A DNA stretch of 64,000 bases from Paraburkholderia sp. FT54 (GCF_031585635.1 NZ_CP134196.1:1426001-1490000); one strand, 5' to 3'; shown: positions 34,739 through 44,544, counted from the stretch's first letter. The notes: generated by a model from the letters alone, not told the origin. Program-made: numbers and translations.

Positions 34739-35964
34739 GCTTCAGGAGCCGGCGCGATGTGATGGCGCACGATGCCGCGAATCAACGCGGCGTCTTCCGG
34801 GCTCACCTTCGCGTAGATGGCCGGACCGGCGGCGCGCTCGGGATCGCCCGTGCGCAGCATCAACTCGGCCCAGTCGAGCAGGCGCCGCGTCGAGAACGCG
34901 CTCGAGAGGTCTTCGCGAGCGAACGCCGCGCGGCAATCGGCGGCGATCGCGGCGAGCGTGGTGGCGAGCGCGCGCGTCATGTGCGGGGCGAGGGTAGCGA
35001 TCAGCACGTCGGCTTCCTCAGCGGGCGTCAGATAGTCGAGCAGATACACGCGCCAGCGATCCAGAAACGCCTCGTTCATCAGATTGGCGCCCTGATACAG
35101 ATGCCGGAACTGACTCATCGCGCCCACCGCATTCGCCGTGGCGAACAGCCGGAAGGCCGGATGCGGCGCGACGATCTCGTTGCCTTTCTCCTTCAGCACG
35201 AGGCGGCCGTGCGGTTCGAGCACGGCGGTGAGGGCGGCGAGAATCGACGGTTCGGCAAAATCGATTTCGTCGACGATCAGCCAGAGCCCTTCGCGCATGG
35301 CCGTGGGCAGCACGCCGTCCACCCAGATCGTCTCGCCGCCCTTGACGGTCCAGAAGCCCACGAAGTCGCCGACGGTGGTCTGCCCGTTCATGTTCGAGCG
35401 CAGCACGCCATGACGCGAACGCGCCGCGACCTGTTCGATCAGGCTGGTCTTGCCGGCGCCGGTGTGACCGATCAGCATCACGCGCCGGTTCTCGACGATG
35501 TCCTCGACAATGTCGTTAAAGCGCTCGGAGAACAGGTAGGCCGGGTTGATGCGCGGCACGAGCGGATTGTCGAAGCCGCAAGGCACGTTCACATGACCGA
35601 TGCGCACGGTCTCGCCCGTGCCTTCCAGGCGCCGGTGTTTCGCGGCCAAAGCCCGCGACGCGGCCCGCTGCAATTCGGGCATGAAGGCGACGCGGCCGGC
35701 TGCGGACTGCTCGCTCGCGGCGTCGTCCGTATCGATCGCGAAGCCTTCGCGGCGCCATTTTTTCAGCTTCGCCCGCAGATTTTCCGCGTCGACCACGAGA
35801 TCGATGTCGACAGCGCCAGGTCCGCCGCCGTTGTCGACGCCATGTTCGAGGCGATAGTTTTCCGGCCGGTCGGCCACGCTCACGCGCCACCATTCCGCGC
35901 CGCTTTCCGTTGCGCGCTGGTAAAGGCCAAGGTTTTCGTCTTCGGTCAGTTCGGGCGCGTTCAT
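34735..35964 (-). CDS. CobS/MoxR-like AAA+ ATPase with N-terminal extension
   Basis: A 409-residue AAA+ ATPase. Walker A is GHTGAGKTS (166-174), Walker B is LWLIVDEIDFAEP, and sensor 1 is in RLFATANAVG. The stretch NRRVMLIGHTGAGKTSLIEQ and the preceding PRINPAYLF strongly recall CobS. The first 120 residues are an extension not seen in standard CobS. Paired with the CobT-like VWA protein through an ATGA overlap, it should form hexamers that act on a common target. Confidence 0.83.
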   Translation of the reverse strand: MNAPELTEDENLGLYQRATESGAEWWRVSVADRPENYRLEHGVDNGGGPGAVDIDLVVDAENLRAKLKKWRREGFAIDTDDAASEQSAAGRVAFMPELQRAASRALAAKHRRLEGTGETVRIGHVNVPCGFDNPLVPRINPAYLFSERFNDIVEDIVENRRVMLIGHTGAGKTSLIEQVAARSRHGVLRSNMNGQTTVGDFVGFWTVKGGETIWVDGVLPTAMREGLWLIVDEIDFAEPSILAALTAVLEPHGRLVLKEKGNEIVAPHPAFRLFATANAVGAMSQFRHLYQGANLMNEAFLDRWRVYLLDYLTPAEEADVLIATLAPHMTRALATTLAAIAADCRAAFAREDLSSAFSTRRLLDWAELMLRTGDPERAAGPAIYAKVSPEDAALIRGIVRHHIAPAPEA

Positions 35965-36261
35965 GGCAGAGGTTGAATAGTCAATAACGAATCATGCATT
36001 GCAATTTGGCTGAGGCCGAATGAGCGACTATCTTATCTTGAGCGGCTTTCGATCTTCCCATTCCATTTGCAACCGGGCCTTGTCGCGCGTATGCCGGCAA
36101 ATAGTTACTGCGTCAAACGAACAGGTTCGTGAAGCACGTAACGCCTATAGTTCGACGGACCCAGCGCTGTAGTTTTACAAACGTCTTTGTCGCAGATCGT
36201 GCTTTGAAGCATCCGCAGTCGTCTTTGCCCTATATCGCGACACAAAATTGACGGCAAAACA

Positions 36262-37368
36262 ATGAGACAACATACAAAATTAATAGCGGCTCTCGCAGTG
36301 GCCAGTCCGCTGGCATACGGTCAAACAAGCGTGAGCTTATATGGCCGCCTCGACGCCGGCCTGGAATATCTGAATCACATCAACAATGGCGCGGGTGGCA
36401 GTTCGACTCGCTGGAGCGCTGAAGGCGGCGACTGGGGCACCAGCATGCTTGGCTTCAAGGGCAACGAAGAGCTGGGCGGCGGCCTGAATGCGATCTTCAA
36501 CCTCGAAACCGGTTTGCAGGTCATGAACGGCACGACGAGCGGCGGGCGGCTCTGGTCGCGGCGCGCGTTCGTCGGGTTGAAGAGCGGGCAGTGGGGCACG
36601 TTGCAAGCCGGCCGTAATCTGTTTATCGACAGCGACGGCGTGTGGGAATTCGATCCGTTCGTGCAGCAGGCGTTTTCGTCGGCCTCGCTCGTGCGTGGAC
36701 GCAACTGGCAGCAAACCAGCAACAACGTCGAGTATCACAGCCCGGTGTTCTGGGGCTTCGACGTGCAGGCGCAATATGCATTCGGCAATCAGGCGGGCGC
36801 CTTCAACAGCGGCGCGGCCGGCGAATTCGGCCGTTCGGACGGCATCATGCTGACCTATCACTCGCAACTCTTCGACGTGCGTGGCATCTACGACGAACTG
36901 CGCGACATGAATGGCCGCTTCAGCAACATCTTTCAGGCGTCGCGCGAATATTTCGTGGGCGCCAATGTGCATTTCGACGCGGTGAAGATTCAGGGCGCCT
37001 ACACGCATTACTCGGCGCCTGATTCGCCGGTCGGCGTCGCCGACTCTGCCGATCACTACTGGCTCGGCGCCACCTACAACTTCATGCCGGCCTGGGCCAT
37101 GACGGCGGGCGGCTTCTACGTGAAGGTCGGCGACGGCTCGGGCGATGCCGCGCACGATCCGTCCGGTCACGCGATGATGTACGTGCTCGGCACGACCTAC
37201 AACCTGTCGAAGCGCACCTTCCTGTACGGCACCGTGGGCTACGTGCGCAACGGCAGCAACTCGAATTTCTCGCTCGAAGCGTCACCGCGCGATGCGGTGG
37301 GCAATACGAGTCCGCTGGTCGGCGAATCGCAGACCGGCGCTTATGTCGGGATGCTGCATCAGTTCTGA
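36262..37368 (+). CDS. Gram-negative outer-membrane porin (Burkholderia OmpC-like)
   Basis: A 368-residue trimeric 16-strand porin. A short signal ends near PLAYGQT; QTSVSLYGRLDAGLEYLNH is the standard first strand, GFKGNEELGGGLNAIFNLET and SRRAFVGLKSGQWGTLQAGR follow, and the protein ends in VGMLHQF with the C-terminal Phe needed for BAM insertion. General diffusion of small hydrophilic solutes is the expected role. It has its own 300-base upstream region and no operon partner. Confidence 0.92.
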   Translation: MRQHTKLIAALAVASPLAYGQTSVSLYGRLDAGLEYLNHINNGAGGSSTRWSAEGGDWGTSMLGFKGNEELGGGLNAIFNLETGLQVMNGTTSGGRLWSRRAFVGLKSGQWGTLQAGRNLFIDSDGVWEFDPFVQQAFSSASLVRGRNWQQTSNNVEYHSPVFWGFDVQAQYAFGNQAGAFNSGAAGEFGRSDGIMLTYHSQLFDVRGIYDELRDMNGRFSNIFQASREYFVGANVHFDAVKIQGAYTHYSAPDSPVGVADSADHYWLGATYNFMPAWAMTAGGFYVKVGDGSGDAAHDPSGHAMMYVLGTTYNLSKRTFLYGTVGYVRNGSNSNFSLEASPRDAVGNTSPLVGESQTGAYVGMLHQF

Positions 37369-37478
37369 CGCGGGCGCGGGCATCGGCGGCTTGTGTCGGG
37401 CACCACGGCACGCCTGCTAATTTCGCGGCATTCAAAGAAGGGCGCCCCGGTACACGCCGGCGCGTGCGTTCAGCATGC

Positions 37479-39839
37479 TCACGCCGCTAAATCCTCGACC
37501 GCCGCCGATCTGCGCAGCCGCACCGGGATCGACTTCGACGCCGGCACCTGACTCGACTCCGCGTGATGCGCGAGCGGAATCAAGCGGTTGCATTCCGGGT
37601 AGTAGCCCATGATGCAGCCAGGCGGAATGTCGAACGCGTGGACATGCATGCCGTCGATTTCGCGCGTCACGTCATCGTTCGAGACGGTGGAGATGCACAC
37701 CGCGTCGCCCTCCGCAAAGCCGCGCCTCGTCATGTCGTCCTGATGCATGAGCAGCACGTTGCGGCTGCCGTGCACGCCGCGAAAGCGGTCATCGAGACCG
37801 TAGACCGTGGTGTTGAACTGGCTGTCGCCGCGCGCTGTCATCAGGCGCATCACGTCGGGGCCGAGCGAAGGCATGTCCGCGTCTTCGTCGAGCGTATCGG
37901 GCACGATGAAATTCGCCTTGCCACTTTCCGTGTTCCATTTGCGCTCGCAGGCCGCCAGTGGCCGGTGAAACCCGCCAGGTTGCCTGAAGCGCTGGTTGAA
38001 GTCCTTGAACTGATCCGGATAGGTGCGTTCGATTGCGTCGCGCACCAGCGAGTAATCGTCCACCCACGCATCCCAGGCGATCTTCGGATCGCGCGGCAGC
38101 AGCGCCTTCGCAATGCCCGCGACGATGGCGGGCTCCGACAACAGCATGTTGCCGGCCGGCTCGGCGAGTCCGTGCGAGCCGTGCACGCAGGCCGTGCTGT
38201 CCTCCACGCTGACCCATTGCTCGCCGCTCGCCTGGCGGTCGATCTCGATGCGTCCGAGGCATGGCAGCAGATAGGCGACCTCGCCGTGCAGCAGATGGCT
38301 GCGGTTGAGTTTGGTGGCGATCTGCACCGTGAGCCGCAGCCGCTGCCACGCGGGGTCCATCACATGATGATCGGGAATCGCCACCTGAAAATTGCCGCCC
38401 AGGCCGATGAAGGCTTTGACCTTGCCGTCGAGCACGCCACGGCAGGCTTCGACCGTGGTCATGCCTTTGTCGCGCGGCGGCTCGAAGCCATAGAGTTGCT
38501 TCAGCTTGTCGAGCGGCGCGAGTTCAGGCTTTTCCGTAATGCCGACCGTGCGCTGCCCCTGCACGTTCGAGTGTCCGCGAATCGGGCAGATGCCCGCGCC
38601 CGGCCGGCCGATATTGCCGCGCAGAAGCAGCAGGTTCGACAGCATCTGCACATTGTGCACGCCGCTGCGATGCTGCGTGATGCCCATGCCGTACAACACC
38701 ATCGCGGCATTCGCTTTCGCGTACACATGTGCCGCGCTTTCAAGAGCCGCGCGGCTGAGCTGCGCGTGCTGTTCGATTTCTTCCCATGAGGTGGCGCGCA
38801 TGGCGTCGGCGAAGGTGTCGAAGCCGTGGGTATGTTCAGCGATGAACGCCGCGTCGAGCACACGTGGCGTGCCGTTGCGTTGCGCGTCGTCGTCCCATTC
38901 GATCAGCAGCTTGCAGAGCCCGGCAATCGCCGCCGCGTCGCCGCCGATTTTCACCTGATGGTATTGCGTGCTGATCCGCGTGTCGGCCGGGGTGAGCATG
39001 TCGAGCGGCGACTGCGGGTTCGCGAACGTGACCAGTCCGCGCTCCTTGAGTGGATTGAAGGTGATGATTTCCACGCCGCGCTTGCGCGCATCCTGCAACT
39101 GATGCAGCATGCGCGGCGCGTTGGTGCCGGTGTTGTGGCCGAAGAACAGCATGCAGTCGGTATGCGCGAAGTCTTCGAGCTGCACGGTCCCAACCGGCAC
39201 GCCGATCGATTTCGGCAAGCCGACCGAGGTGCTCTCGTGGCACATGTTCGAACTGTCGGGCAGGTTGTTGGTGCCGTACAGGCGAGCGAGCAGCGCATAC
39301 ATGTACGACGTTTCCAGCGACGCCCGGCCCGATGCGTAGAACACCGCTTCATTCGGATCGAGCGCTTGCAGTTCGCTGGCGATTTCGCCGAACGCATGTT
39401 CCCAGGTGGTCTGCACGTAGCGATCGGTGACCGGATCCCAGCGCATCGGCGCGGTCAGCCGACCGCGCGATTCGAGCTCGAAACCGCTCCATGAGCGCAA
39501 TTCGCTGAGGGTATGCCCGGCGAAGAAGTCGGCATCGACGCGTTTGCTGGTGATTTCCCACGCGGTCGCCTTCGCGCCGTTTTCGCAGAACTCGAAGAGG
39601 TGCGGGTCCGCGGGTTTGGCCCATGAGCAGCTCACACAGGCGAAGCCATCAGGCTTGTTCTGCTGCGCGAGGATACGGCTGCCGTTCAACGCGACATGTT
39701 CCTGCACGAGGATCGTCGCCACCGCTTTCACCGAGCCCCAGCCGCCGGCCGCGTTGCGGTACGGCTTGATGGGTGCGCTGTCGGGTGTGTCATTTCGTGC
39801 GTTGTCGGGCGCTGCTTCGACGATGTGATCCGTGCTCAT
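37479..39839 (-). CDS. FdhF/YdeP-type molybdopterin oxidoreductase
   Basis: A 786-residue molybdopterin oxidoreductase of the FdhF/YdeP family (formate dehydrogenase-like alpha subunit, single protein). Near the N-terminus GFACVSCSWAKP has only Cys68 and Cys71, not the four-cysteine 4Fe-4S motif of classical formate dehydrogenases. NMCHESTSVGLPKSIG, GHNTGTNAPRMLHQL and RGNIGRPGAGICPIRGHSNVQG are molybdopterin-binding features of this family. Substrate is not known; E. coli YdeP is linked to acid resistance. No fdhD is adjacent. Start set at MSTDH (39839). Confidence 0.88.
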   Translation of the reverse strand: MSTDHIVEAAPDNARNDTPDSAPIKPYRNAAGGWGSVKAVATILVQEHVALNGSRILAQQNKPDGFACVSCSWAKPADPHLFEFCENGAKATAWEITSKRVDADFFAGHTLSELRSWSGFELESRGRLTAPMRWDPVTDRYVQTTWEHAFGEIASELQALDPNEAVFYASGRASLETSYMYALLARLYGTNNLPDSSNMCHESTSVGLPKSIGVPVGTVQLEDFAHTDCMLFFGHNTGTNAPRMLHQLQDARKRGVEIITFNPLKERGLVTFANPQSPLDMLTPADTRISTQYHQVKIGGDAAAIAGLCKLLIEWDDDAQRNGTPRVLDAAFIAEHTHGFDTFADAMRATSWEEIEQHAQLSRAALESAAHVYAKANAAMVLYGMGITQHRSGVHNVQMLSNLLLLRGNIGRPGAGICPIRGHSNVQGQRTVGITEKPELAPLDKLKQLYGFEPPRDKGMTTVEACRGVLDGKVKAFIGLGGNFQVAIPDHHVMDPAWQRLRLTVQIATKLNRSHLLHGEVAYLLPCLGRIEIDRQASGEQWVSVEDSTACVHGSHGLAEPAGNMLLSEPAIVAGIAKALLPRDPKIAWDAWVDDYSLVRDAIERTYPDQFKDFNQRFRQPGGFHRPLAACERKWNTESGKANFIVPDTLDEDADMPSLGPDVMRLMTARGDSQFNTTVYGLDDRFRGVHGSRNVLLMHQDDMTRRGFAEGDAVCISTVSNDDVTREIDGMHVHAFDIPPGCIMGYYPECNRLIPLAHHAESSQVPASKSIPVRLRRSAAVEDLAA

Positions 39840-39987
39840 GGTGACTCCTGGGCGGGTTGCCAGTCGCTGCGCGCCGGCTTGCCCAACGAGTCCGCAATTA
39901 CCGGACCAGTGGATTAATTTGCGCTTACAACGATTCCGCACGAACTACGCCGTGCGAGGCCGCTGTGGACGATCGCCTTGGAGCGCA

Positions 39988-40191
39988 TCACGCGGCGCTG
40001 ACCGGCGGCGGCCTGGCAGGCGGATCGCCGTCAGGCGCGCGATCGGGATCGTTTGGCGGCACGTCGTCGGGTGGGGGCGACGGATCGGGATCGCTGGTCG
40101 GAGCCGGCGAGTCTGGGTCCACCTCGGGTGGCATCGGCGTATGCAGATGCAGACCCGGCATGCAACACGTGCTCGTCGTCGTAGTCATCAT
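39988..40191 (-). CDS. Small Asp/Pro-rich protein
   Basis: A 67-residue acidic protein beginning MMTTTTSTCCMPGLHLHTPM and continuing as a Pro/Asp repeat (PDSPAPTSDPDPSPPPDDVP). GGAGACC precedes the ATG. A Thr/Cys-rich start and proline-rich tail suggest a disordered protein. No family is recognised and the function is unknown. The plus strand also carries a long frame here, judged to be a shadow. Confidence 0.5.
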   Translation of the reverse strand: MMTTTTSTCCMPGLHLHTPMPPEVDPDSPAPTSDPDPSPPPDDVPPNDPDRAPDGDPPARPPPVSAA

Positions 40192-40378
40192 GGTCTCCAT
40201 GAGGTGCCTGTCTGTCATCCGCAACCGGCATGCCACTGGCTCCATTAGTCAGGATGCGGGTCCATGTCATGTGGGAACAGCTATTGCTCGACCACGGCAT
40301 ATGGGCAGCGCCACAGCGGCGGTACGCCCCGTGATAGCTGGACATGACGCACTGAAGTGCAGGGATGAGGGAAGACAA

Positions 40379-40624
40379 ATGGCGCGACACAAGGCCGACG
40401 TTGCTGACGATGACTTCGAGATTTACGCCAGCTATCACGGAACAGGCGACGGCCGCTACGTAGGTGGACTGAAGGTTGTCAGAAAAGCGGACAGGAGAAT
40501 CCTGTTTCCATTCGATGGCGCGCCCGAAATCGGGCCATACGCGACCGCCGACGAGGCGCGCCGCGCCGCGATCGACTATGGCCGGGAGATCGTGGCCGCG
40601 GATCGCGCGACCCCTGAGAGGTGA
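40379..40624 (+). CDS. DUF6723-like small protein
   Basis: An 81-residue protein: MARHKADVADDDFEIYASYH, GDGRYVGGLKVVRKADRRIL and FPFDGAPEIGPYATADEAR. The composition and layout are typical of a small Burkholderiaceae family annotated as DUF6723. Function is unknown. The longer frame that contains it is not needed, as GAGGGAAGA precedes this ATG. Confidence 0.72.
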   Translation: MARHKADVADDDFEIYASYHGTGDGRYVGGLKVVRKADRRILFPFDGAPEIGPYATADEARRAAIDYGREIVAADRATPER

Positions 40625-40671
40625 CGGGTGGCGGCGCGTCCGCACTGCCTGTAAATGTAAAACGGACCTTC

Positions 40672-40908
40672 TTATGGCATTCCGCCGAGCGATGGCGAAA
40701 TCGTACTGCCCCGGCTCGGGTCGTCGGGATGTTCGTCAGGCACCGTTGGCCGCGCCGACAGCGGCGGATAGGTACGGTAGCAACTGTCAATGGAGGCATC
40801 GCCGAGGCAACGCTGGAATGCGTCCGCGTCGTTCTTTTGCGCGAACGTGTACAGCGTTCGTTCGACCTGCACTTCGGTATCGGATAAGCGAATCGTCGTC
40901 ATCGTCAT
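40672..40908 (-). CDS. Small hypothetical protein
   Basis: A 78-residue protein starting MTMTTIRLSDTEVQVERTLY, with two cysteines (FQRCLGDASIDSCYRTYPP) and a disordered C-terminus. GGAGAACCTC precedes the ATG. No family recognised. It belongs to a group of small lineage-type proteins between the molybdopterin oxidoreductase and the cupin. Confidence 0.5.
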   Translation of the reverse strand: MTMTTIRLSDTEVQVERTLYTFAQKNDADAFQRCLGDASIDSCYRTYPPLSARPTVPDEHPDDPSRGSTISPSLGGMP

Positions 40909-41064
40909 GAGGTTCTCCTTTTTACAAATGTTGGTCCAGACCTCCGTCTCATGCGCCGCAACGGCCGTGCCCAGCTTACTGTTCACGTGCTGTCCGCGCT
41001 ATTGACGGAGAGGGACCGGATGTTGCTGCATCGAAGACATATCCGACACCACGAGGAGGGCGAC

Positions 41065-41325
41065 ATGCAGGACGGCAAACCACAAGACAAACTCGACGCG
41101 CCAACCACCGAGGAGGTGAAACAGCGCAACAAGCCAAGCGGCGCGCAGTATATCGAACCCAGCCCGCTCGGTATCGAGCCCGTCGAACAGACCGGCGTGG
41201 ACCAGGCGACGAATCCGCCACGCTCGAACGACCGCCCGGCGCAAACCGCCGAAGTGCCGCTCGGCACCGGCTCGCATGCCGAGCCGCCCGGAGGTGGCGG
41301 ACGTGAGTCGCAGCGCAAGGATTGA
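41065..41325 (+). CDS. Small hydrophilic hypothetical protein
   Basis: An 86-residue, very polar protein (MQDGKPQDKLDAPTTEEVKQ and onward) with no hydrophobic segment, rich in Pro, Gln, Glu and Gly, so probably disordered. GAGGAGGG lies just upstream of the ATG at 41065. Composition is like small stress-induced proteins, but no family is recognised. Confidence 0.55.
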   Translation: MQDGKPQDKLDAPTTEEVKQRNKPSGAQYIEPSPLGIEPVEQTGVDQATNPPRSNDRPAQTAEVPLGTGSHAEPPGGGGRESQRKD

Positions 41326-41590
41326 TGCGGCGCGTGCGGGCTCCTACGCGCACCAGGCTTTGGCGCCCGGTGCCAGGCAAGCAGCAATACGCAAGCGGGC
41401 AATACTTCATATGTTTGCAAAATTCGTCCACCGTCACGGCATCGCACATAGAAATGCTCAGAAGGAAGCACGCGCGAAAGCAGGCGCGCTTTATGCGGCG
41501 CTGAAAAGATCGCCCGTGCCGGCTCGCACGCTCTCGTCAACGCCGGTTTCAGGGGAGCACCGCGCTCTTCAGGACGCAAAGGAGCAAACC

Positions 41591-42136
41591 ATGTACAACG
41601 ATTCAAAGCATGGATTCGACGCCGCCAAGACCGAGTACGAGGCCTTCATGCTCGAGCCCCACGATTGGGTGCCGAACAACCGCAAACTGCCGGTCGTGAT
41701 TTACAGACGCGCGCTCATGCCGGATAGCGGCGACCTCGCGGCTGCATTCGAAATCCTCTTCGAACGCAACGCATGGCCGCCGCAATGGCGCGACGGCATC
41801 TTCGACTACCATCATTTTCACGCCACCGCCCACGAGATACTGGGCGTGACGGACGGCTCGGCGCAGGTGATCGTCGGCGGTCCGGGCGGCAAGGTCGTGA
41901 CGCTATCCGTCGGCGACGCGATCCTGCTGCCGGCTGGCACCGGCCACTGCCTGCAATCTTTCGCGCGGCATTTCCGCGTCGTGGCCGGCTATCCGGAGGG
42001 CCAGCAGTGGGACATCCGCCGCGAGGCGCTCACGCCGGACGAGCTGGCGGCGATGGATGCGTTGCCCTTCCCGCCGCTGGATCCGATCGACGGCAAACAT
42101 GGGCCGCTGGTCGAGCATTGGCTGCACGCGGCCTGA
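41591..42136 (+). CDS. Cupin-fold protein (YjlB-like)
   Basis: A 181-residue single-domain cupin. Motif 1 lies in FDYHHFHATAHEILGVTDG (two His and a Glu as metal ligands) and motif 2 in LPAGTGHCLQSF. The N-terminus (EAFMLEPHDWVPNNRKLPVV) matches YjlB-type proteins, whose function is not known. GGAGCAAACC precedes the ATG. Upstream of transketolase on the same strand, 260 bases away. Confidence 0.82.
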   Translation: MYNDSKHGFDAAKTEYEAFMLEPHDWVPNNRKLPVVIYRRALMPDSGDLAAAFEILFERNAWPPQWRDGIFDYHHFHATAHEILGVTDGSAQVIVGGPGGKVVTLSVGDAILLPAGTGHCLQSFARHFRVVAGYPEGQQWDIRREALTPDELAAMDALPFPPLDPIDGKHGPLVEHWLHAA

Positions 42137-42396
42137 TGCGGGCGCGCGCAGTTTCTTCGCGCGTATTCACGGTCGATTCGAACGGGCTCGCATCGCAAGC
42201 CCTCTGAAAGATTCGCTTCCCGCAGCGAAGCCGCCCCATGCCGCGTGTAACGCTCCGTGCAGATTTGCGCGCATCGGCGCATCATCGTTGAGCCTCGCAG
42301 CGGTTCCTCATGCGTTCTTCCACGTCACACGGTTCGCCGGGTGCGCCATGCGGTGCGTCCCGGCCAGCTCTTTAACCGCCGAACAAGGAGTGTCCC

Positions 42397-44481
42397 ATGC
42401 AAAACGATCCCGCCCTCGATCAGCTGTGCATCAACACGATTCGCACGCTGTCGATGGACGCTGTGCAAAAGGCCAATTCCGGTCACCCCGGCACGCCGAT
42501 GGCACTGGCACCCGTTGCCTATCATCTGTGGCAACACCATCTTCGCTACGATCCGGACGAGCCGTTGTGGCCGAACCGCGATCGCTTCGTGCTCTCGGTG
42601 GGGCACGCGTCGATGCTGCTGTATTCGCTGCTGCATCTGGCCAGCGTGAAAGCGGTCGACGACGACGGCAAGCCGACCGACAGACCCGCCGTGTCGCTCG
42701 ACGACATAGAGCATTTCCGCCAGATCGGCAGCAAGACGCCGGGACACCCCGAGTACCGCATGACCACCGGCGTCGAGACGACCACCGGCCCGCTCGGCCA
42801 GGGCCTCGGCAACAGCGTCGGCATGGCGATGGCGGGGCGCTGGTACGAGAGCCGCTTCAACAAGCCGGATGCGCCCCTCTTCGACCATCGCGTCTACGCG
42901 CTATGCGGCGACGGCGACATGATGGAAGGCATCTCGCACGAAGCGGCTTCGCTCGCCGGGCATCTGAAGCTGTCGAATCTGATCTGGATCTACGACAGCA
43001 ACCGCGTCACGATCGAGGGCCACACGGACCTCGCGTATAGCGACGACGTGGAAAGCCGTTTTCGCGGCTACAACTGGCACACGCTGCATGTGAACGATGC
43101 CAACGACGCCGCCGCGCTCGAAGCCGCTCTCGTCGAGGCGAAAAGCATCACCGACAGGCCGACGCTGATCGTGGTGCACAGCATCATCGGCTGGGGCTCG
43201 CCGCACAAGCAGGACACCTCGGCGGCGCATGGCGAAGCGCTCGGTGTCGAAGAAGTGGCGCTGACCAAGAAGGCGTACGGCTGGCCCGAGGATAAATTCT
43301 TCTACGTGCCGGACGGCGTGCACGAGCGCTTTGCTGCGGGTATCGGCGCGCGCGGCAAGGCGGCGCGTGAGGAATGGCAGGCCAGGTACGACGCGTACAA
43401 CAAGAAGTACCCGGACCTCGCGCGTGAATTCGCGCAGATGGAGGCGCACGAATTGCCAGCGGGCTGGGACAGCGACATTCCCACGTTCGACGCGGACCCG
43501 AAGGGCATTGCCACACGCGAATCGTCGGGCAAGGTGCTCAATGCGATTGCCGCGCGCATTCCGTGGATGATCGGCGGTGCTGCCGACCTCTCGCCGTCCA
43601 CCAAAACCAATCTGAAATTCGAGGGTGCGGGCAGCTTCGAGCACGATGACTACGGCGGCTGCAATCTGCACTTCGGCATTCGCGAACACGCCATGGGTGC
43701 CGCGGTGAACGGCCTCGCGCTGTCGAACCTGCGGCCGTTCGGCTCCACGTTCCTGATTTTCAGCGACTACATGAAGCCGCCGATCCGCCTCTCGGCGATC
43801 ATGGAAGTGCCGTCCATCTTCGTGTTCACGCATGATTCGATCGGCGTGGGCGAAGACGGTCCGACTCATCAGCCGATCGAGCAGTTGGCCTCGCTACGCG
43901 GCGTGCCGGGGCTGACCGTGCTGCGTCCGGGCGACGCCAACGAAGTGTCCGAGGCCTGGCGTGTGGCGCTATCGGATCCGCGGCGGCCGTCGTGCATCGT
44001 CGTGTCGCGTCAGGCGTTGCCGACGTTGGACCGTAGCCGCTATGCCGCCGCCAGCGGCACGCGGAAGGGCGCCTATGTGCTCGCCGATGCCGCCGACGGA
44101 CAGGAGTCACAAGTGATCCTGATAGCGACGGGCAGCGAACTCTCGCTGTGCGTCGACGTGTACGAGAAGCTCAAGGCGGAGGGGATTGCTGCACGCGTGG
44201 TGTCGATGCCGTCGTGGGATATCTTCGAGCGCCAGGACGAGGCGTACCAGGATTCGGTGTTGCCGCCGGACGTCGACGCGCGTGTCGCCGTCGAACAGGC
44301 TGCTTCGCTCGGCTGGGACCGGTATGTGGGCCGTCTCGGCGCGCAGGTCGTGATGCATACGTTCGGCGCGTCCGCGCCGCTCGCCGATCTGAAGAAGAAG
44401 TTCGGCTTCACGCCGGAGCATGTGTACGAAGCGGCGAAGCAGCAGATCGAAAGAGTGAAGTCGAAACGCAGCCAGGAGTAG
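42397..44481 (+). CDS. tkt: Transketolase
   Basis: Thiamine-diphosphate enzyme of the pentose phosphate and Calvin cycles, moving two-carbon units between sugar phosphates. The 694-residue protein has the N-terminal GHPGTPMALAPVAY, the TPP motif GDGDMMEGISHEAASLAGHL ending near IYDSNR, the pyrimidine domain with DLSPSTKT and HFGIREHAMGAAVNGL, and the C-terminal domain. Length is standard. Its terminator, 25 bases downstream, has been split by an IS element. No other cbb or Calvin genes are adjacent, so the pentose phosphate role is likely. Confidence 0.96.
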   Translation: MQNDPALDQLCINTIRTLSMDAVQKANSGHPGTPMALAPVAYHLWQHHLRYDPDEPLWPNRDRFVLSVGHASMLLYSLLHLASVKAVDDDGKPTDRPAVSLDDIEHFRQIGSKTPGHPEYRMTTGVETTTGPLGQGLGNSVGMAMAGRWYESRFNKPDAPLFDHRVYALCGDGDMMEGISHEAASLAGHLKLSNLIWIYDSNRVTIEGHTDLAYSDDVESRFRGYNWHTLHVNDANDAAALEAALVEAKSITDRPTLIVVHSIIGWGSPHKQDTSAAHGEALGVEEVALTKKAYGWPEDKFFYVPDGVHERFAAGIGARGKAAREEWQARYDAYNKKYPDLAREFAQMEAHELPAGWDSDIPTFDADPKGIATRESSGKVLNAIAARIPWMIGGAADLSPSTKTNLKFEGAGSFEHDDYGGCNLHFGIREHAMGAAVNGLALSNLRPFGSTFLIFSDYMKPPIRLSAIMEVPSIFVFTHDSIGVGEDGPTHQPIEQLASLRGVPGLTVLRPGDANEVSEAWRVALSDPRRPSCIVVSRQALPTLDRSRYAAASGTRKGAYVLADAADGQESQVILIATGSELSLCVDVYEKLKAEGIAARVVSMPSWDIFERQDEAYQDSVLPPDVDARVAVEQAASLGWDRYVGRLGAQVVMHTFGASAPLADLKKKFGFTPEHVYEAAKQQIERVKSKRSQE

Positions 44482-44505
44482 CGCGCAGACGGGTGCGCAC
44501 ATGAA

Positions 44506-44517
44506 AAAACCGGCGGC
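44506..44517 (+). terminator. Left arm of the tkt terminator, split by the IS
   Basis: AAAACCGGCGGC; the matching right arm GCCGCCGGTTTT is at 45975-45986. Without the IS and one copy of the CTT duplication the two arms would join as a 12-bp hairpin with loop TTGAT and T-run, 25 bases after tkt. Confidence 0.7.
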
Positions 44518-44519
44518 TT

Positions 44520-44544
44520 TGAACTGCACCCCAAAAGTTGGACA
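44520..44544 (+). repeat. IS left inverted repeat (IRL)
   Basis: Starts TGAACTGCACCCC and ends AAAGTTGGACA. Its inner part also base-pairs with 44550-44565 to form a hairpin. Confidence 0.9.

Noticed and set aside
39857..40378. Long plus-strand frame ahead of the DUF6723-like gene
   Set aside because: It is Gly/Ser-rich and antisense to the small Asp/Pro-rich gene; the real gene begins at 40379 with its own ribosome binding site.
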